Shown: positions 43,615 to 52,819, counted from the stretch's first letter. The stretch: 64,000 nucleotides of DNA from Nonomuraea rubra (GCF_014207985.1 NZ_JACHMI010000001.1:3331001-3395000), one strand, 5' to 3'. Program-made: numbers and translations. Notes: generated by a model from the letters alone, not told the origin.

Positions 43615-45246
43615 GTGCTGCCAGTCGAGGACGCACCCGGCTACCGGGTACTCGATCAGGCGGGCCAGGGCGGATTCGCCGTCGTGTACCGCGCCTACCA
43701 GGAGCGCCTCGACCGGGTCGTGGCGCTGAAGGTGCTGTCCGTGGACCGGGTGGACCAGCGCACGATGCGCAGGTTCCAGCGCGAGCTGCAGCTCACCGGC
43801 CGCCTCACCGGCCATCCGAACGTCGTCACCGTCTTCGACACCGGCGTCACGCGCTCCGGCAAGCCGTACATCGCGATGGACTTCTTCGAGAACGGCTCCC
43901 TGCGCGACAAGATCCGCAAGGAGGGGCCGCTCCCGCTGCCCGACGTGCTCAGGGCGGGCGTCAAGCTGGCCGGCGCGCTGGCCGCCGTCCACGAGGCCGG
44001 GGTCCTGCACGGCGACATCAAGCCGCAGAACATCCTCATCTCCCGGTACGGCGAGCTCGCGATCGCCGACTTCGGCGTGGCCAGGGTCGTGGACTCCGCG
44101 GAGGTCTCGCTCACCTCGCAGGCGTTCACCCCGCTGCACGCCGCCCCCGAGGTGCTCACCGGCCAGCCGCACTCGGCCTCCACCGACCTGTACTCGCTCG
44201 GCTCGACCCTCTACCACCTGCTGGCCGGCCAGCCCGCCTTCCACAACCCGGCCGACCCGTCGATCGCGCCGCTGATGTACCGGGTGCTCAGCCTCGACCC
44301 GCCGCCGATCAACCGGCCGGACGTGCCGGCGGCGGTGTTCGAGACGATCGTGCGGGCGATGTCCAAGCAGCAGGAGGCGCGGCACGGGTCGGCGCGCGAG
44401 CTCGCCCGCCACCTCCAGGCGCTGCAGGCGGAGCTCGGCCTCCCGGTCACGGACCTGGTCGGCCAGGACCCCGCCCCGGCCGTCCGCCAGGACCCCGCCC
44501 CGGCTCCCCGCCAGGACCCCGCTCCGGCGATGCCACCCGCCCCACGCCCGGATCCCGGCGCGCCGCACGGCACCGGCCACTTCCCGGCCACAGGCCGGCA
44601 CCTCCCCGCCGCCCAGCCCGGCGCGCACGCCGCCCCCGGCCAGGTCAGCAGTCCCTTCGCACCGCCCCAGGCGGGCCCGTCCCACCACGCCGCCCCGGCG
44701 CCGCAGAGCACGGGCTACCCGGCGCCGCCCACTCCCACGATCCCTCCGGCCGGCGGCGGCTCCCGCACCGGCAGGATGGTCCTGATCGGCGGCGTGGTCG
44801 CGGCCGTGGTCGTCGCCGGCACCGCCCTGGCCGTCCACCTCTCGATGCAGCCACCCGCCACGACCACCACCACGACGCCCACCACCGGCCAGCCCAGGAC
44901 CGGCACCACCGACCAGGAGCCCATCGGCAAGGAGCAGGTGGCCGCCCTGGCCCCCCGCCAGATCAAGGTCACCGCCGACCAGGGCGCGCTGGTCGAGCTG
45001 CGCTGGTCGCTGCCCGCGGGCGCCCGCGACTACCCGGTGGTCGTCCAGCGCTCCCCGATCAAGAAGGGCGAGCAGGCCATCACCCCCCTGTCCCAGGGCG
45101 CCACCTCGACCCGGGTCGCCGGCCTGGACCCGGACACCGGCTACTGCTTCCTGGTAGGCGTCCCCCTGCGCATCGCGGAGAGCTCCACGGTCGCCTGGTC
45201 GAAACCGGCCTGCATCAGGGGCGCGGTGGCGCGCTCAACCCAGTAG
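43615..45246 (+). CDS. Serine/threonine protein kinase with external fibronectin-like domain
   Basis: 543 residues. Kinase domain 1-270: glycine loop GQGGFAVVY (17-25), Lys39, Glu57 and DFG at 152-154. The catalytic loop reads HGDIKPQN (132-139), so the Arg of HRD is Gly and this is a non-RD kinase. A Pro/Ala-rich linker with tandem QDPAPA units follows (about 285-380), then a membrane helix (about 385-408) and an external beta domain ending in DTGYCFLVGV, like an FN3 domain. AGGGGGAGAG lies upstream of the GTG. The end overlaps the convergent E1 gene by 12 bases. Confidence 0.9.
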   Translation: MLPVEDAPGYRVLDQAGQGGFAVVYRAYQERLDRVVALKVLSVDRVDQRTMRRFQRELQLTGRLTGHPNVVTVFDTGVTRSGKPYIAMDFFENGSLRDKIRKEGPLPLPDVLRAGVKLAGALAAVHEAGVLHGDIKPQNILISRYGELAIADFGVARVVDSAEVSLTSQAFTPLHAAPEVLTGQPHSASTDLYSLGSTLYHLLAGQPAFHNPADPSIAPLMYRVLSLDPPPINRPDVPAAVFETIVRAMSKQQEARHGSARELARHLQALQAELGLPVTDLVGQDPAPAVRQDPAPAPRQDPAPAMPPAPRPDPGAPHGTGHFPATGRHLPAAQPGAHAAPGQVSSPFAPPQAGPSHHAAPAPQSTGYPAPPTPTIPPAGGGSRTGRMVLIGGVVAAVVVAGTALAVHLSMQPPATTTTTTPTTGQPRTGTTDQEPIGKEQVAALAPRQIKVTADQGALVELRWSLPAGARDYPVVVQRSPIKKGEQAITPLSQGATSTRVAGLDPDTGYCFLVGVPLRIAESSTVAWSKPACIRGAVARSTQ

Positions 45247-47559
45247 CTTGCGCGCCGCCTGCTCGATCTCCTCCTCCGACAGCAGCACGTGGTCGGCCGC
45301 CTTCCCCAGCGGGATGAAGCTGTCGGACGAGGTCACCCGCCCGACCGCCCCGGTGAACCCGGCGTCGAGCAGCTCGGCCACGATGCCTTCCGAGACTCCG
45401 CCGCTGTGCCGGGTCTCGTCGGCGATCAGCACGTTCCCGGTCAGCTCGGCCGCCCGCAGCAGGTCGTCGAGCGGTAGCGGCGCCAGCCAGCGCAGGTCGA
45501 GCACGCGGCACCCGTACCCCTCCTGGGTCAGCCGCACCGCCGCCCGCAGGCTCATCCGCACCCCGTTGCCGAACGTCACGATCGTCAGGTCGCGCCCGTC
45601 GCCGTAGGAGCGCGCCCGCCCGATCGGCACGTGCGTCTCCGCCCAGCGCGCGGGCGGCGCGTACGGCGCCAGCCACCCCCCGTCGCCCTCGTCGAACAGG
45701 TCCCGCGTGTGGTAGAGCGCGATCGGCTCCAGGAACACGCAGACGGACCCCGAGGTACGCGCCGCCGCCAGGCACGTGCGCAGCATGGCCGAGGCGTCGT
45801 CGGGCCGCGCCGGCGAGGCGATGACCAGCCCGGGGATGTCCCGCAGCGCGCCCACCGCGTTGTCGTTGTGGAAGTGCCCGCCGAACCCCTTCTGGTACGC
45901 GTACGAGGCCACCCGCACCACCATCGGGTTGGTGTAGGCGCCGCGCGAGAAGAACGACAGCGTGGCCGCCTCCCCGCGGATCTGGTCGAGCGCGTTGTGC
46001 AGGTAGGCGAGATACTGGATCTCGGGCACCGGCAGCAGCTTCGACACGCCCGACCCGAGCGCGAGCCCCAGCACGGCCTGCTCGTCGAGCAGCGTGTCGA
46101 ACACCCGCCCCGCCCCGAACCGCTTCTGCAGCCCGCGCGTCACGCCGTACACGCCGCCCTTCTTGGCGACGTCCTCGCCGAACACCGTCATCTCCGGATA
46201 GACGGCCAGCGCGTCGGCGAGCGTGCGGTTGATGGCCTGGGAGAGCGTCATCGGCTTGTCGTTCTCCGGCAGCGACCCGGCGAACGCCTTCTCCCTGACC
46301 GCCCCGGCGGCCGCCATCGGGCTGATCTTGGCGATCAGGTCCGGCTTGCGCGGCGCGATCGGCTCCATGACCTCCTTGGCCGAGCTGAGCCGCGGGCTGC
46401 GCGCCGTCTCCTCGGCGATCTTCAGGACGTGCTCGCGCGCCATCTCGTACGCCGTGAGCAGCTCGTCCGGCGTCGTCAGCCCCGCCTCCACCAGCAGCGC
46501 CGCGGTACGGACCAGCGGGTCGCGCTCCAGGTCGGCCCTGATCTCCCGCTGCGTACGGTACGCCGACTCGACGTCGGACCCGGCGTGGCCCATGAGCCGC
46601 ACGGTCGACAGGTGCAGGAAGACCGGCGAGCGCCGCTCGCGTACGAGTCGGACGGCCTCGGCGGCGGCGTCGTACGCGGCGGGCAGGTCGCAGCCGTCGG
46701 CGGCGAGGTACTCGATGCCGGGCCGCCGCGCGGCAGCCTCCACCCAGCCCTTGGGGGTGCGCACGCTGATGCCGATGCCGTTGTCCTCGCACACGAACAG
46801 CAGCGGCAGCGCCTGCCCCTGGAAGGTGGCGTAGGCGGCGGTGTTGAGGCCGGACAGGGCGCTGGCGTGGTTGATGGAGGCGTCGCCGAAGCTGCACACC
46901 GCGATCGCGTCCTCCGGCCACGCGCCGGGCACATCGAGCGCGCGGGCGCGCTCGATCGCGAACGCCACGCCGACGGCCCTGGGCAGGTGGCTGGCGATGG
47001 TGGAGGTCTGAGGGATGACGGCCAGGTCGGGATGGCCGAACACCTTGTGCCGGCCGCCCGCGATGGGCTCGTCCGCGGCGGCGGTCAGGCCCTTGAGCAC
47101 GTCGCGGATGCCCTGCTCGGGCACCCGCCCGGCCTGCTCCGACCTGGTCAGGTAGAACGCGCCCGAGCGGTAGTGCAGCAGTGCGGGGTCGGTGGGCCGC
47201 AGGGCGGCGGCGACGGCCGCGTTGCCCTCGTGACCGGCCGAGCCGATCGTGTAGTGACCCTCGCCGCGCTCGCGCAGCCAGCGGGCCGCGATGTCGAGCA
47301 GCCTGCTGTCGAGCTGGCGCCTGAACAACGACGCGCACTGCTCCCCGGTCAGGGACGTGCCCTCGCGGACCGGCAGCCCCGGATCTCGCGGCGGGCCCGC
47401 CTCGAGCGTCGAAACCGTCTCGGTGAAATGAGTCTCAACTGTGTCGCGCGCCACAGCATCGATTATGTCCCTGATCGGCCCTGACGTCTGCCGGACTCCG
47501 GCGACAGCTTGTGGAGCGGTCCGTTTGACCCTGGAGGATAACTGTTTGTCAGAAATCAC
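45235..47559 (-). CDS. 2-oxoacid dehydrogenase E1, alpha and beta subunits fused
   Basis: About 774 residues from GTG at 47559 (MISDKQLSSRV); a farther GTG at 47628 would add 23 residues and crowd the divergent promoter. The first 370 residues are an E1-alpha domain with thiamine-diphosphate motif FGDASINHASALSGLN and active-site loop region (HAGSDVESAYRT). Residues from about 410 on are an E1-beta domain (FGEDVAKKGGVYGVTRGL, FDTLLDEQAVLGLALG). Fused forms occur among branched-chain and related E1 enzymes. No E2 or E3 genes are next to it, so the partner complex must be encoded elsewhere. Confidence 0.87.
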   Translation of the reverse strand: MISDKQLSSRVKRTAPQAVAGVRQTSGPIRDIIDAVARDTVETHFTETVSTLEAGPPRDPGLPVREGTSLTGEQCASLFRRQLDSRLLDIAARWLRERGEGHYTIGSAGHEGNAAVAAALRPTDPALLHYRSGAFYLTRSEQAGRVPEQGIRDVLKGLTAAADEPIAGGRHKVFGHPDLAVIPQTSTIASHLPRAVGVAFAIERARALDVPGAWPEDAIAVCSFGDASINHASALSGLNTAAYATFQGQALPLLFVCEDNGIGISVRTPKGWVEAAARRPGIEYLAADGCDLPAAYDAAAEAVRLVRERRSPVFLHLSTVRLMGHAGSDVESAYRTQREIRADLERDPLVRTAALLVEAGLTTPDELLTAYEMAREHVLKIAEETARSPRLSSAKEVMEPIAPRKPDLIAKISPMAAAGAVREKAFAGSLPENDKPMTLSQAINRTLADALAVYPEMTVFGEDVAKKGGVYGVTRGLQKRFGAGRVFDTLLDEQAVLGLALGSGVSKLLPVPEIQYLAYLHNALDQIRGEAATLSFFSRGAYTNPMVVRVASYAYQKGFGGHFHNDNAVGALRDIPGLVIASPARPDDASAMLRTCLAAARTSGSVCVFLEPIALYHTRDLFDEGDGGWLAPYAPPARWAETHVPIGRARSYGDGRDLTIVTFGNGVRMSLRAAVRLTQEGYGCRVLDLRWLAPLPLDDLLRAAELTGNVLIADETRHSGGVSEGIVAELLDAGFTGAVGRVTSSDSFIPLGKAADHVLLSEEEIEQAARKLLG

Positions 47560-47652
47560 AACTTCACCGGCGGCATGCACGTCTACTGGTAGAGCACACG
47601 TGGCACCCTCAATGCCGCGTTGAACCACTGGGGTCTCCAGAAAGGAACCCGC

Positions 47653-48987
47653 ATGTTACAACGCATCCGTGTCGCCGCCCTCGCCCTCGTACTGGGCGTC
47701 TCAGGGACGATCGCCCTGGCCACGCCCGCGGCGTCGGCGGCCCCCACCCCCACCATCACCAAGGTCGAGCTCAGCCCGGCCGCGCCCGTCGTGGTCTTCG
47801 ACAGCGATGTCAGCGTCACGTTCACGTTCACCACGACGAACGCGACCACGGCCGCACTCAAGCTCAACGGTGACACCGTGAACGTCACGTCCACGGCCGT
47901 CACGGGCGGGCTGAAGTGGACGGGCACCAAGTCCTTCGGCCCCGGCGCCGCCGGCAAGTGGAACTACGCCGCCACCGCCACCGGCGACGGCGGCTCGGTC
48001 ACCCAGTCCGGCTCGTTCGACGTCGTCAGGGCGCTCACCACCACGTTCGGCGACTTCGACGCCAGCCCCGACCTCGTCGACAGGGGCGACACCATCCGGG
48101 TCACCGGCCGCCTCCTCGCCGACGGCAAGGGCTACGACGGCCAGAGCGTGTCCATCACCTTCCGCGAGCGCGGCTCCGACAGCTACCGTGAGGTCGCCAA
48201 GGTGACGACCGGGCGCGGCGGCTGGTTCGGCGCCCGCGTGCAGGCCAACGCCACCGGCTGGTGGCGCGCCGAGTTCGCGGCCACCGCCACTGCCAGGGCC
48301 TCCGTCAGCGACGCCGACAGGGTGGACGTCAGGCGCGCCAACCTCGGCAGCCGCATCGACGGCTTCGACGCCCGCCCCGAGCCCGTGGACAAGGGCGACA
48401 GGCTCTGGTTCTCCGGCGCCCTGCGCGTCGAGAGCCGTGGCGGCCTGGCCGGCCAGCGCGTGTCGATCTTCTTCAAGGCGGAGGGCTCCCGCCGCTGGGA
48501 GTACGTCACCAGCGACGTGACCGGCCGTCACGGCCGCTTCGGCGCTTCCGCCGAAGCCGTCACCTCGGGCTGGTGGCGCGCCGAGTACCGCGGCACGCGC
48601 GGCGTCAACGGCTCGGTCAGCCGGCCCGACTGGGTGACGGTCAACCAGCCCGCCCCGCCGCCGGTCGAGAAGGCGGACACGCGGCTGATCAAGTTCAACG
48701 CCTACCCGGAGCCGGTCAAGCGCGGCAAGTACCTGAGGTTCAGGGGCGTGCTGCAGGTCGACGACGAAGGCTCGTGGGAGGGGTACTCGGGCAAGGTGGC
48801 GCTGTTCTTCAAGCCGCTGGGCTCGAAGAAGTGGCAGTTCGTGAAGACGACCGGGTCGGGTGACAGCGGGCGGCTCTACACGAAGGTCAAGGCCTGGAAA
48901 TCGGGACACTGGAAGTTCGTGTTCAGCGGTGACGGGGACACCTACGGCGATCACAGCCGTACGGACTACGTCCGCGTGAAGCGCTGA
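47653..48987 (+). CDS. Secreted protein with three tandem beta-sandwich repeats
   Basis: 444 residues with a Sec signal peptide (about 1-32, cleavage likely after ASA). An Ig-like region (about 35-125) follows, then three homologous repeats of about 100 residues each. They start at DFDASPDLVDRGD, GFDARPEPVDKGD and KFNAYPEPVKRGK, and share GQ.VSIFFK.GS..W and SGWWRAE(Y/F) patterns; the third is the most diverged. Such modules are found in actinobacterial exported proteins of unknown role. AAAGGAA lies seven bases before the ATG. A strong terminator follows. Confidence 0.85.
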   Translation: MLQRIRVAALALVLGVSGTIALATPAASAAPTPTITKVELSPAAPVVVFDSDVSVTFTFTTTNATTAALKLNGDTVNVTSTAVTGGLKWTGTKSFGPGAAGKWNYAATATGDGGSVTQSGSFDVVRALTTTFGDFDASPDLVDRGDTIRVTGRLLADGKGYDGQSVSITFRERGSDSYREVAKVTTGRGGWFGARVQANATGWWRAEFAATATARASVSDADRVDVRRANLGSRIDGFDARPEPVDKGDRLWFSGALRVESRGGLAGQRVSIFFKAEGSRRWEYVTSDVTGRHGRFGASAEAVTSGWWRAEYRGTRGVNGSVSRPDWVTVNQPAPPPVEKADTRLIKFNAYPEPVKRGKYLRFRGVLQVDDEGSWEGYSGKVALFFKPLGSKKWQFVKTTGSGDSGRLYTKVKAWKSGHWKFVFSGDGDTYGDHSRTDYVRVKR

Positions 48988-49002
48988 TCACCCGAACACC
49001 GT

Positions 49003-49037
49003 AACGAGGCCCGGGGGGCACCTCCCCGGGCCTCGTT
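49003..49037. terminator. Strong bidirectional terminator hairpin
   Basis: AACGAGGCCCGGGG (49003-49016) and CCCCGGGCCTCGTT (49024-49037) form a perfect 14-base stem with a seven-base loop, followed by TCTT. It lies between the secreted-protein gene and the convergent coiled-coil gene, so it can serve both. Confidence 0.93.
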
Positions 49038-49051
49038 CTTCGCGGAGGTCT

Positions 49052-49603
49052 CTAGTTGGGCTGCTCTTCGGGGAGCTTGGCGTCGATGCGGACGAGGAGG
49101 GTCTCGATCGTGTCGAGCCGCTTCTCGACCTTGTCGATCCGCAGGTCGCGCAGGCCGTTGTCGTTGTGGATGGTCTGCACGAGTTGCGTCACCTTGGTCA
49201 TGTCCGTCTGGAGCAGGTTGAGCCGCGTGTCGACATGAGTGAAGCGGTCATCGACCTCGGTGAAGTGCTCGTTCATCGTCAGCTTGACGTCGCTGATCTC
49301 GCGCTCGACGTCGGTGAAGCGGCGGTCCACCGACGTCTTGAAGTCGGCGAGGTCCGTCTTCACGTTGCCGAGTTCGGTCTCGACTCCGCCGAGTCGGCCC
49401 TTGACATCCCCGAATTCCTTGTCGACCCTTGCGAAGCCCTTGTCCATCCTGTCGAGGATGTTCTGTCCGACTGTGCCCACTCGGCGGTGAAGCTCGTCGA
49501 ACCGTTCTGCGATGCTGGCGTCGGGCATGCCGCTCACCGTAGCTTTCTCCAGCCTCGCGACCCTGACCTGCAGGTCGCGGCACGTGTTCCGGAGGTCGAA
49601 CAT
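49052..49603 (-). CDS. Coiled-coil protein of unknown function
   Basis: 183 residues, nearly all coiled coil. Heptads with repeated (D/E)VKxxLxxVExxLxxVKTDL units run from about 40 to 130, and a shorter coil ends in RIDKVEKRLDTIETLLVRID. No membrane helix or signal. Similar proteins occur in actinobacteria as hypothetical coiled-coil proteins. The 110 bases upstream (49604-49713) hold no gene. Isolated between the terminator and the ABC exporter operon. Confidence 0.75.
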   Translation of the reverse strand: MFDLRNTCRDLQVRVARLEKATVSGMPDASIAERFDELHRRVGTVGQNILDRMDKGFARVDKEFGDVKGRLGGVETELGNVKTDLADFKTSVDRRFTDVEREISDVKLTMNEHFTEVDDRFTHVDTRLNLLQTDMTKVTQLVQTIHNDNGLRDLRIDKVEKRLDTIETLLVRIDAKLPEEQPN

Positions 49604-49713
49604 GTCGAATGCGCTCCTTTGCGCGTGGAGGGTAGGGAAGCGCCGCGCGGCACTTCCGGAAAGCTACCCTCCGTCCATGATCGACCGCAGAGAGATACAA
49701 GGAACAGTCGTAT

Positions 49714-50568
49714 CTACTCGGCCTTCCGGAACTCCAGCACCGCCACCCCGAGCAGCACCACCCCCAGCCCCGCCACGATCCCCAGCTCCAACCCCACCGG
49801 CACCTGGAAGTCGAACCACCGCACCCCCGGGTTGAGCATCGCCTCGGCCGCCGCCGGTACGTCCAGGTGGGCGAACACGGCCTGCCGCATCGGATCCACC
49901 GCGTACGTCATCGGGTTGACCACCGTCAGCACGTGCAGCCACGACGGCAGGTTGGCCAGCGGGAACATGGCGCCCGACAGGAACATCATCGGCATGATCG
50001 CCATCTGCATCAGCCCGAAGAAGGTCTGCATGTTCTTCATCCGGGCGGCCAGCGTCACCCCGAAGGCCGTGATGGTGAACGCCGCCAGGAACATCTCCAG
50101 CAGCAGCGTGACGATCAGACCGGGCGCGTACGGCACCCCCACCAGCCCCGCCATCGCCACGATGATGATCCCCTGCCCGACGGCCACGACGGCCCCGCCG
50201 AGACATTTGCCGATCACGATCGCCCCCCGCGACACGGGCGCGACCAGCATCTCCCGCAGGAAGCCGAACTCGCGGTCCCACACGATGGACCCGGCCGAGA
50301 ACATGGCCGTCATGATCACGGTCATGGAGATCATGCCGGGGTACATGAAGGTCCGGTAGTCGACCCCGGGGATCGAGCCCTGGACCAGCGACCCCAGCCC
50401 CGTCCCCATGACGAACAGCCACAACACGGGCTGCACGAGCATCGAGAGCATGCGGGTGCGGTCGTTGACGAAGCGCAGCATCTCGCGATGCAGCACGACC
50501 TTGACCGCCCGGAGGTCGTGCCCGGCACTGCGGGCCGGGACCCGGACGCTGATGGCCTCTGATGCCAT
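49714..50568 (-). CDS. ABC-2 type transporter permease (DrrB-like)
   Basis: 284 residues with six membrane helices and the ABC-2 signature near the centre: FMYPGMISMTVIMTAMFSAG, REFGFLREMLVAPVSR and MFLSGAMFPLANLPSWL. It exports a drug or lipid together with the adjacent ATPase. The ATG at 50568 is two bases past the ATPase stop, so the pair is coupled. Confidence 0.93.
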   Translation of the reverse strand: MASEAISVRVPARSAGHDLRAVKVVLHREMLRFVNDRTRMLSMLVQPVLWLFVMGTGLGSLVQGSIPGVDYRTFMYPGMISMTVIMTAMFSAGSIVWDREFGFLREMLVAPVSRGAIVIGKCLGGAVVAVGQGIIIVAMAGLVGVPYAPGLIVTLLLEMFLAAFTITAFGVTLAARMKNMQTFFGLMQMAIMPMMFLSGAMFPLANLPSWLHVLTVVNPMTYAVDPMRQAVFAHLDVPAAAEAMLNPGVRWFDFQVPVGLELGIVAGLGVVLLGVAVLEFRKAE

Positions 50569-50570
50569 GA

Positions 50571-51548
50571 CTATCGCCTCGCCATCGCTCTCATCCACGC
50601 CAGGTTGTCGTTGCCCGCCTCGGCGTCGCGGATCGTGGAGCCGGTGTAGGACATGAACACGTCGTCGAGCGACGGCCGCGACACGCTCACCGACCTGATC
50701 GGCATGCCGAGCTCGGCGAACAGCCGCGGCACGAACTCCTCGCCGGACGCCACCGCGAACGTCACCGCGCCCTCGTGCACGGCCGCCTCCAGCCCGAACC
50801 GCTCCCGCAGCGCCTCGATCGCCGCGGGGTCGTCGGCGGTCTGGATCTGCACGCGGTCCTTGCCGACGCTGGCCTTGAGCGCCTCGGGCGAGTCGATGAC
50901 CACGATCCGGCCGTGGTCGATGATCGCGATCCGGTCGCAGTACTCGGCCTCGTCCATGTAGTGCGTGGTCATGAAGATGGTGATGTCCTCGACGAGCCGC
51001 AGCTGGTTGATGTATCCCCAGATGGCCGAGCGGGTCTGCGGGTCGAGGCCGACGGTGGGCTCGTCGAGGAACAGCACGCGGGGCGAGTGCAGCAGCCCGC
51101 GCGCGATCTCCAGCCGCCGTTTCATGCCGCCGGAGAACGTCATGACCTTGGCGTCCTTGCGGTCCCACAGCGCGACCATCTCCATCACCTTGCGGATCCG
51201 GTCGTCCACCGCGGCCTTCGGCACGCCGTACAGCTCGGCGTGGAAGCGCAGGTTCTGCTCGGCGCTGAGGTAGCCGTCGAGGGTGGGGTCCTGGAAGACC
51301 AGGCCGATGTTCCTGCGGACCTGGTCGCGTTCCCTGACCACGTCGTGCCCGGCGACCGTGGCGCCGCCGCCTGTGGGGTTCACCAGGGTGCAGAGCATGC
51401 TGATGGTGGTGGTCTTGCCGGCGCCGTTCGGGCCGAGGAAGCCGAACACCTCGCCGGGACGCACCTCGAAGTCGACGCCCTTGACGGCCTCGACCTTCCC
51501 GTACGCCTTCTGTAATCCGCGTACGGACACCGCCGCGTCCGCGGGCAT
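50571..51548 (-). CDS. ABC transporter ATP-binding protein (DrrA-like)
   Basis: 325 residues: Walker A GPNGAGKTT (about 39-47), signature FSGGMKRRLEIA, Walker B VLFLDEPTVGLDP, switch TTHYMDEAE, and the C-terminal domain of DrrA-type exporters. It is immediately adjacent to the PadR regulator gene (stop at 51549), making a regulator-ATPase-permease operon. Probable efflux of a toxic compound, sensed by the PadR protein. Confidence 0.94.
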   Translation of the reverse strand: MPADAAVSVRGLQKAYGKVEAVKGVDFEVRPGEVFGFLGPNGAGKTTTISMLCTLVNPTGGGATVAGHDVVRERDQVRRNIGLVFQDPTLDGYLSAEQNLRFHAELYGVPKAAVDDRIRKVMEMVALWDRKDAKVMTFSGGMKRRLEIARGLLHSPRVLFLDEPTVGLDPQTRSAIWGYINQLRLVEDITIFMTTHYMDEAEYCDRIAIIDHGRIVVIDSPEALKASVGKDRVQIQTADDPAAIEALRERFGLEAAVHEGAVTFAVASGEEFVPRLFAELGMPIRSVSVSRPSLDDVFMSYTGSTIRDAEAGNDNLAWMRAMARR

Positions 51549-52121
51549 CTAGTCCTCCGCGAGGATCTGGAAGATGGACCGGCGCGTCTGCTTGATGAGC
51601 TTCTTGGCCTCGGCGAGCTGGCGGTCGCCGCCCGTGCGGACCAGGTGGCCGAAGGCCTCGTTGAGCTGGGCCCACAGCAGGCGCAGCTCGTGGTGGTCGT
51701 CGGGGACCGTGCGGGCCACCTCCTCCCAGGGCGCCTCCTCGGCGTGCCTGGCCGCCTGGGCGCGGCCCTGCTCGGTCAGCCGGTACGTACGGCTCCCGCC
51801 CGACTCGTCCCCGGCCACCAGGCCCTCGTCCTCCAGCTGCTGCAGCGCCGGGTAGACCGATCCCGGGCTGGGCCGCCACACGCCGCGGCTGCGCTCCTCG
51901 ATGCCCTGGATCATCTGGTAGCCGTTCTGCGGCCCCTCGTGGAGGAGTGCCAGCAGGGCCGCCCTGACGTCGCCGCGCCGGATGCGGGGTGCGGCCTGCT
52001 CCCAGTGGACGACGTGGTGGGGCGGCGGTGGCGGGCCCGGCGGGAAGGGCATCGGCGCCGGCATCGGCATCCCCGGTGGCGGCGGTGGGGGAGCGTCCCA
52101 GAACTCGTGGTGGTCGCGCAT
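51549..52121 (-). CDS. PadR-family transcriptional regulator
   Basis: 190 residues from ATG at 52121, preceded by GGAGG with five bases spacing. A Pro-rich head (PPPPPPGMPMPAPMPF, about 10-36) is followed by the PadR winged helix (LLALLHEGPQNGYQMIQGIE, then PGSVYPALQQLEDEGLV and the wing SRTYRLTEQG), and a C-terminal helix for dimerisation. The two operator boxes just before the start suggest autoregulation of the whole exporter operon. Confidence 0.93.
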   Translation of the reverse strand: MRDHHEFWDAPPPPPPGMPMPAPMPFPPGPPPPPHHVVHWEQAAPRIRRGDVRAALLALLHEGPQNGYQMIQGIEERSRGVWRPSPGSVYPALQQLEDEGLVAGDESGGSRTYRLTEQGRAQAARHAEEAPWEEVARTVPDDHHELRLLWAQLNEAFGHLVRTGGDRQLAEAKKLIKQTRRSIFQILAED

Positions 52122-52131
52122 GATCGCCTCC

Positions 52132-52168
52132 AACTATCGAGATATGGTGACGATATATCTAGATAGTT
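52132..52168. promoter_or_regulatory. PadR operator: two 10-bp palindromic boxes in a larger inverted repeat
   Basis: AACTATCGAGATAT (52132-52145) and ATATCTAGATAGTT (52155-52168) are inverted arms with one mismatch. Each arm contains a TATCNAGATA box (52135-52144 and 52156-52165). The boxes start 21 bases apart, two DNA turns, so two dimers can bind the same face. The block lies 11 bases before the PadR start. Confidence 0.75.
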
Positions 52169-52203
52169 GAGCCGACAAGGCGATGGCAGGATGTTAACGA
52201 GCC

Positions 52204-52797
52204 TTAACGAACGCTCGCGGCGATCGCCGCGCGGGCCATCGCGTGCAGCATCGGGCGCATGTCCTGGGCCGGCAGCTCGCCCGCGCTGTGCGGGGTCGAG
52301 TTGAGCAGGCCGAACACCGCGTGGGTGGCCGCGCGCAGCCGCGCCGCGGGGCAGTCGGGGTGCAGCTCGGCCAGCACCGTCACCCACTCCTCGACGTAGA
52401 GCCGCTGCAGCCGCCTGATCTGCCGGCGCGCCGGCTCGGGCACGTTGCCCAGCTCCCTGTCGTGCACGGTGATCAGCGCCGGATGGTCCGTGGCGAAGGC
52501 GATCTGCACGTCCAGCAGCGCGTCCAGCGTCTCCTCCGGGCCGGCCGAGCCGGTCACGACCGTGACGGCCGACTCGCGCAGCCGCGAGCTGACGTCGAGC
52601 AGCATCTCCGACAGCAGCGCGTCCTTGCCGTCGAAGTGGCGGTAGAGCGCCGGCCCCGAGACGCCGACCGCGGCACCGATGTCCTCGATCGACACGCCGT
52701 GGAAGCCGCGGGCCGCGAACAGTCGGGCGGCCGCCTCCAGGATCTCCGCACGCCTGTTACGCCGGCTGCGGGTAGGGGTGTCAGAGGCCGTGGTCAC
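52204..52797 (-). CDS. TetR-family transcriptional regulator
   Basis: 197 residues. The N-terminal helix-turn-helix is RAEILEAAARLFAARGFHGV, IEDIGAAVGVSGPALYRHF and DGKDALLSEML; the C-terminal half is a helical ligand domain. GTG start at 52797. It is divergent from the liu-type operon, with a 16-base operator candidate between them, so it is probably that operon's repressor, with an acyl-CoA as effector. Ligand inferred from position. Confidence 0.92.
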   Translation of the reverse strand: MTTASDTPTRSRRNRRAEILEAAARLFAARGFHGVSIEDIGAAVGVSGPALYRHFDGKDALLSEMLLDVSSRLRESAVTVVTGSAGPEETLDALLDVQIAFATDHPALITVHDRELGNVPEPARRQIRRLQRLYVEEWVTVLAELHPDCPAARLRAATHAVFGLLNSTPHSAGELPAQDMRPMLHAMARAAIAASVR

Positions 52798-52819
52798 GTC
52801 TCACATGCTAGACGATGAC

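Noticed and set aside
49248..49700. Alternative minus-strand frame over the coiled-coil gene
   Set aside because: Out of frame with clear heptad repeats of the 183-residue protein and rich in Arg/His.
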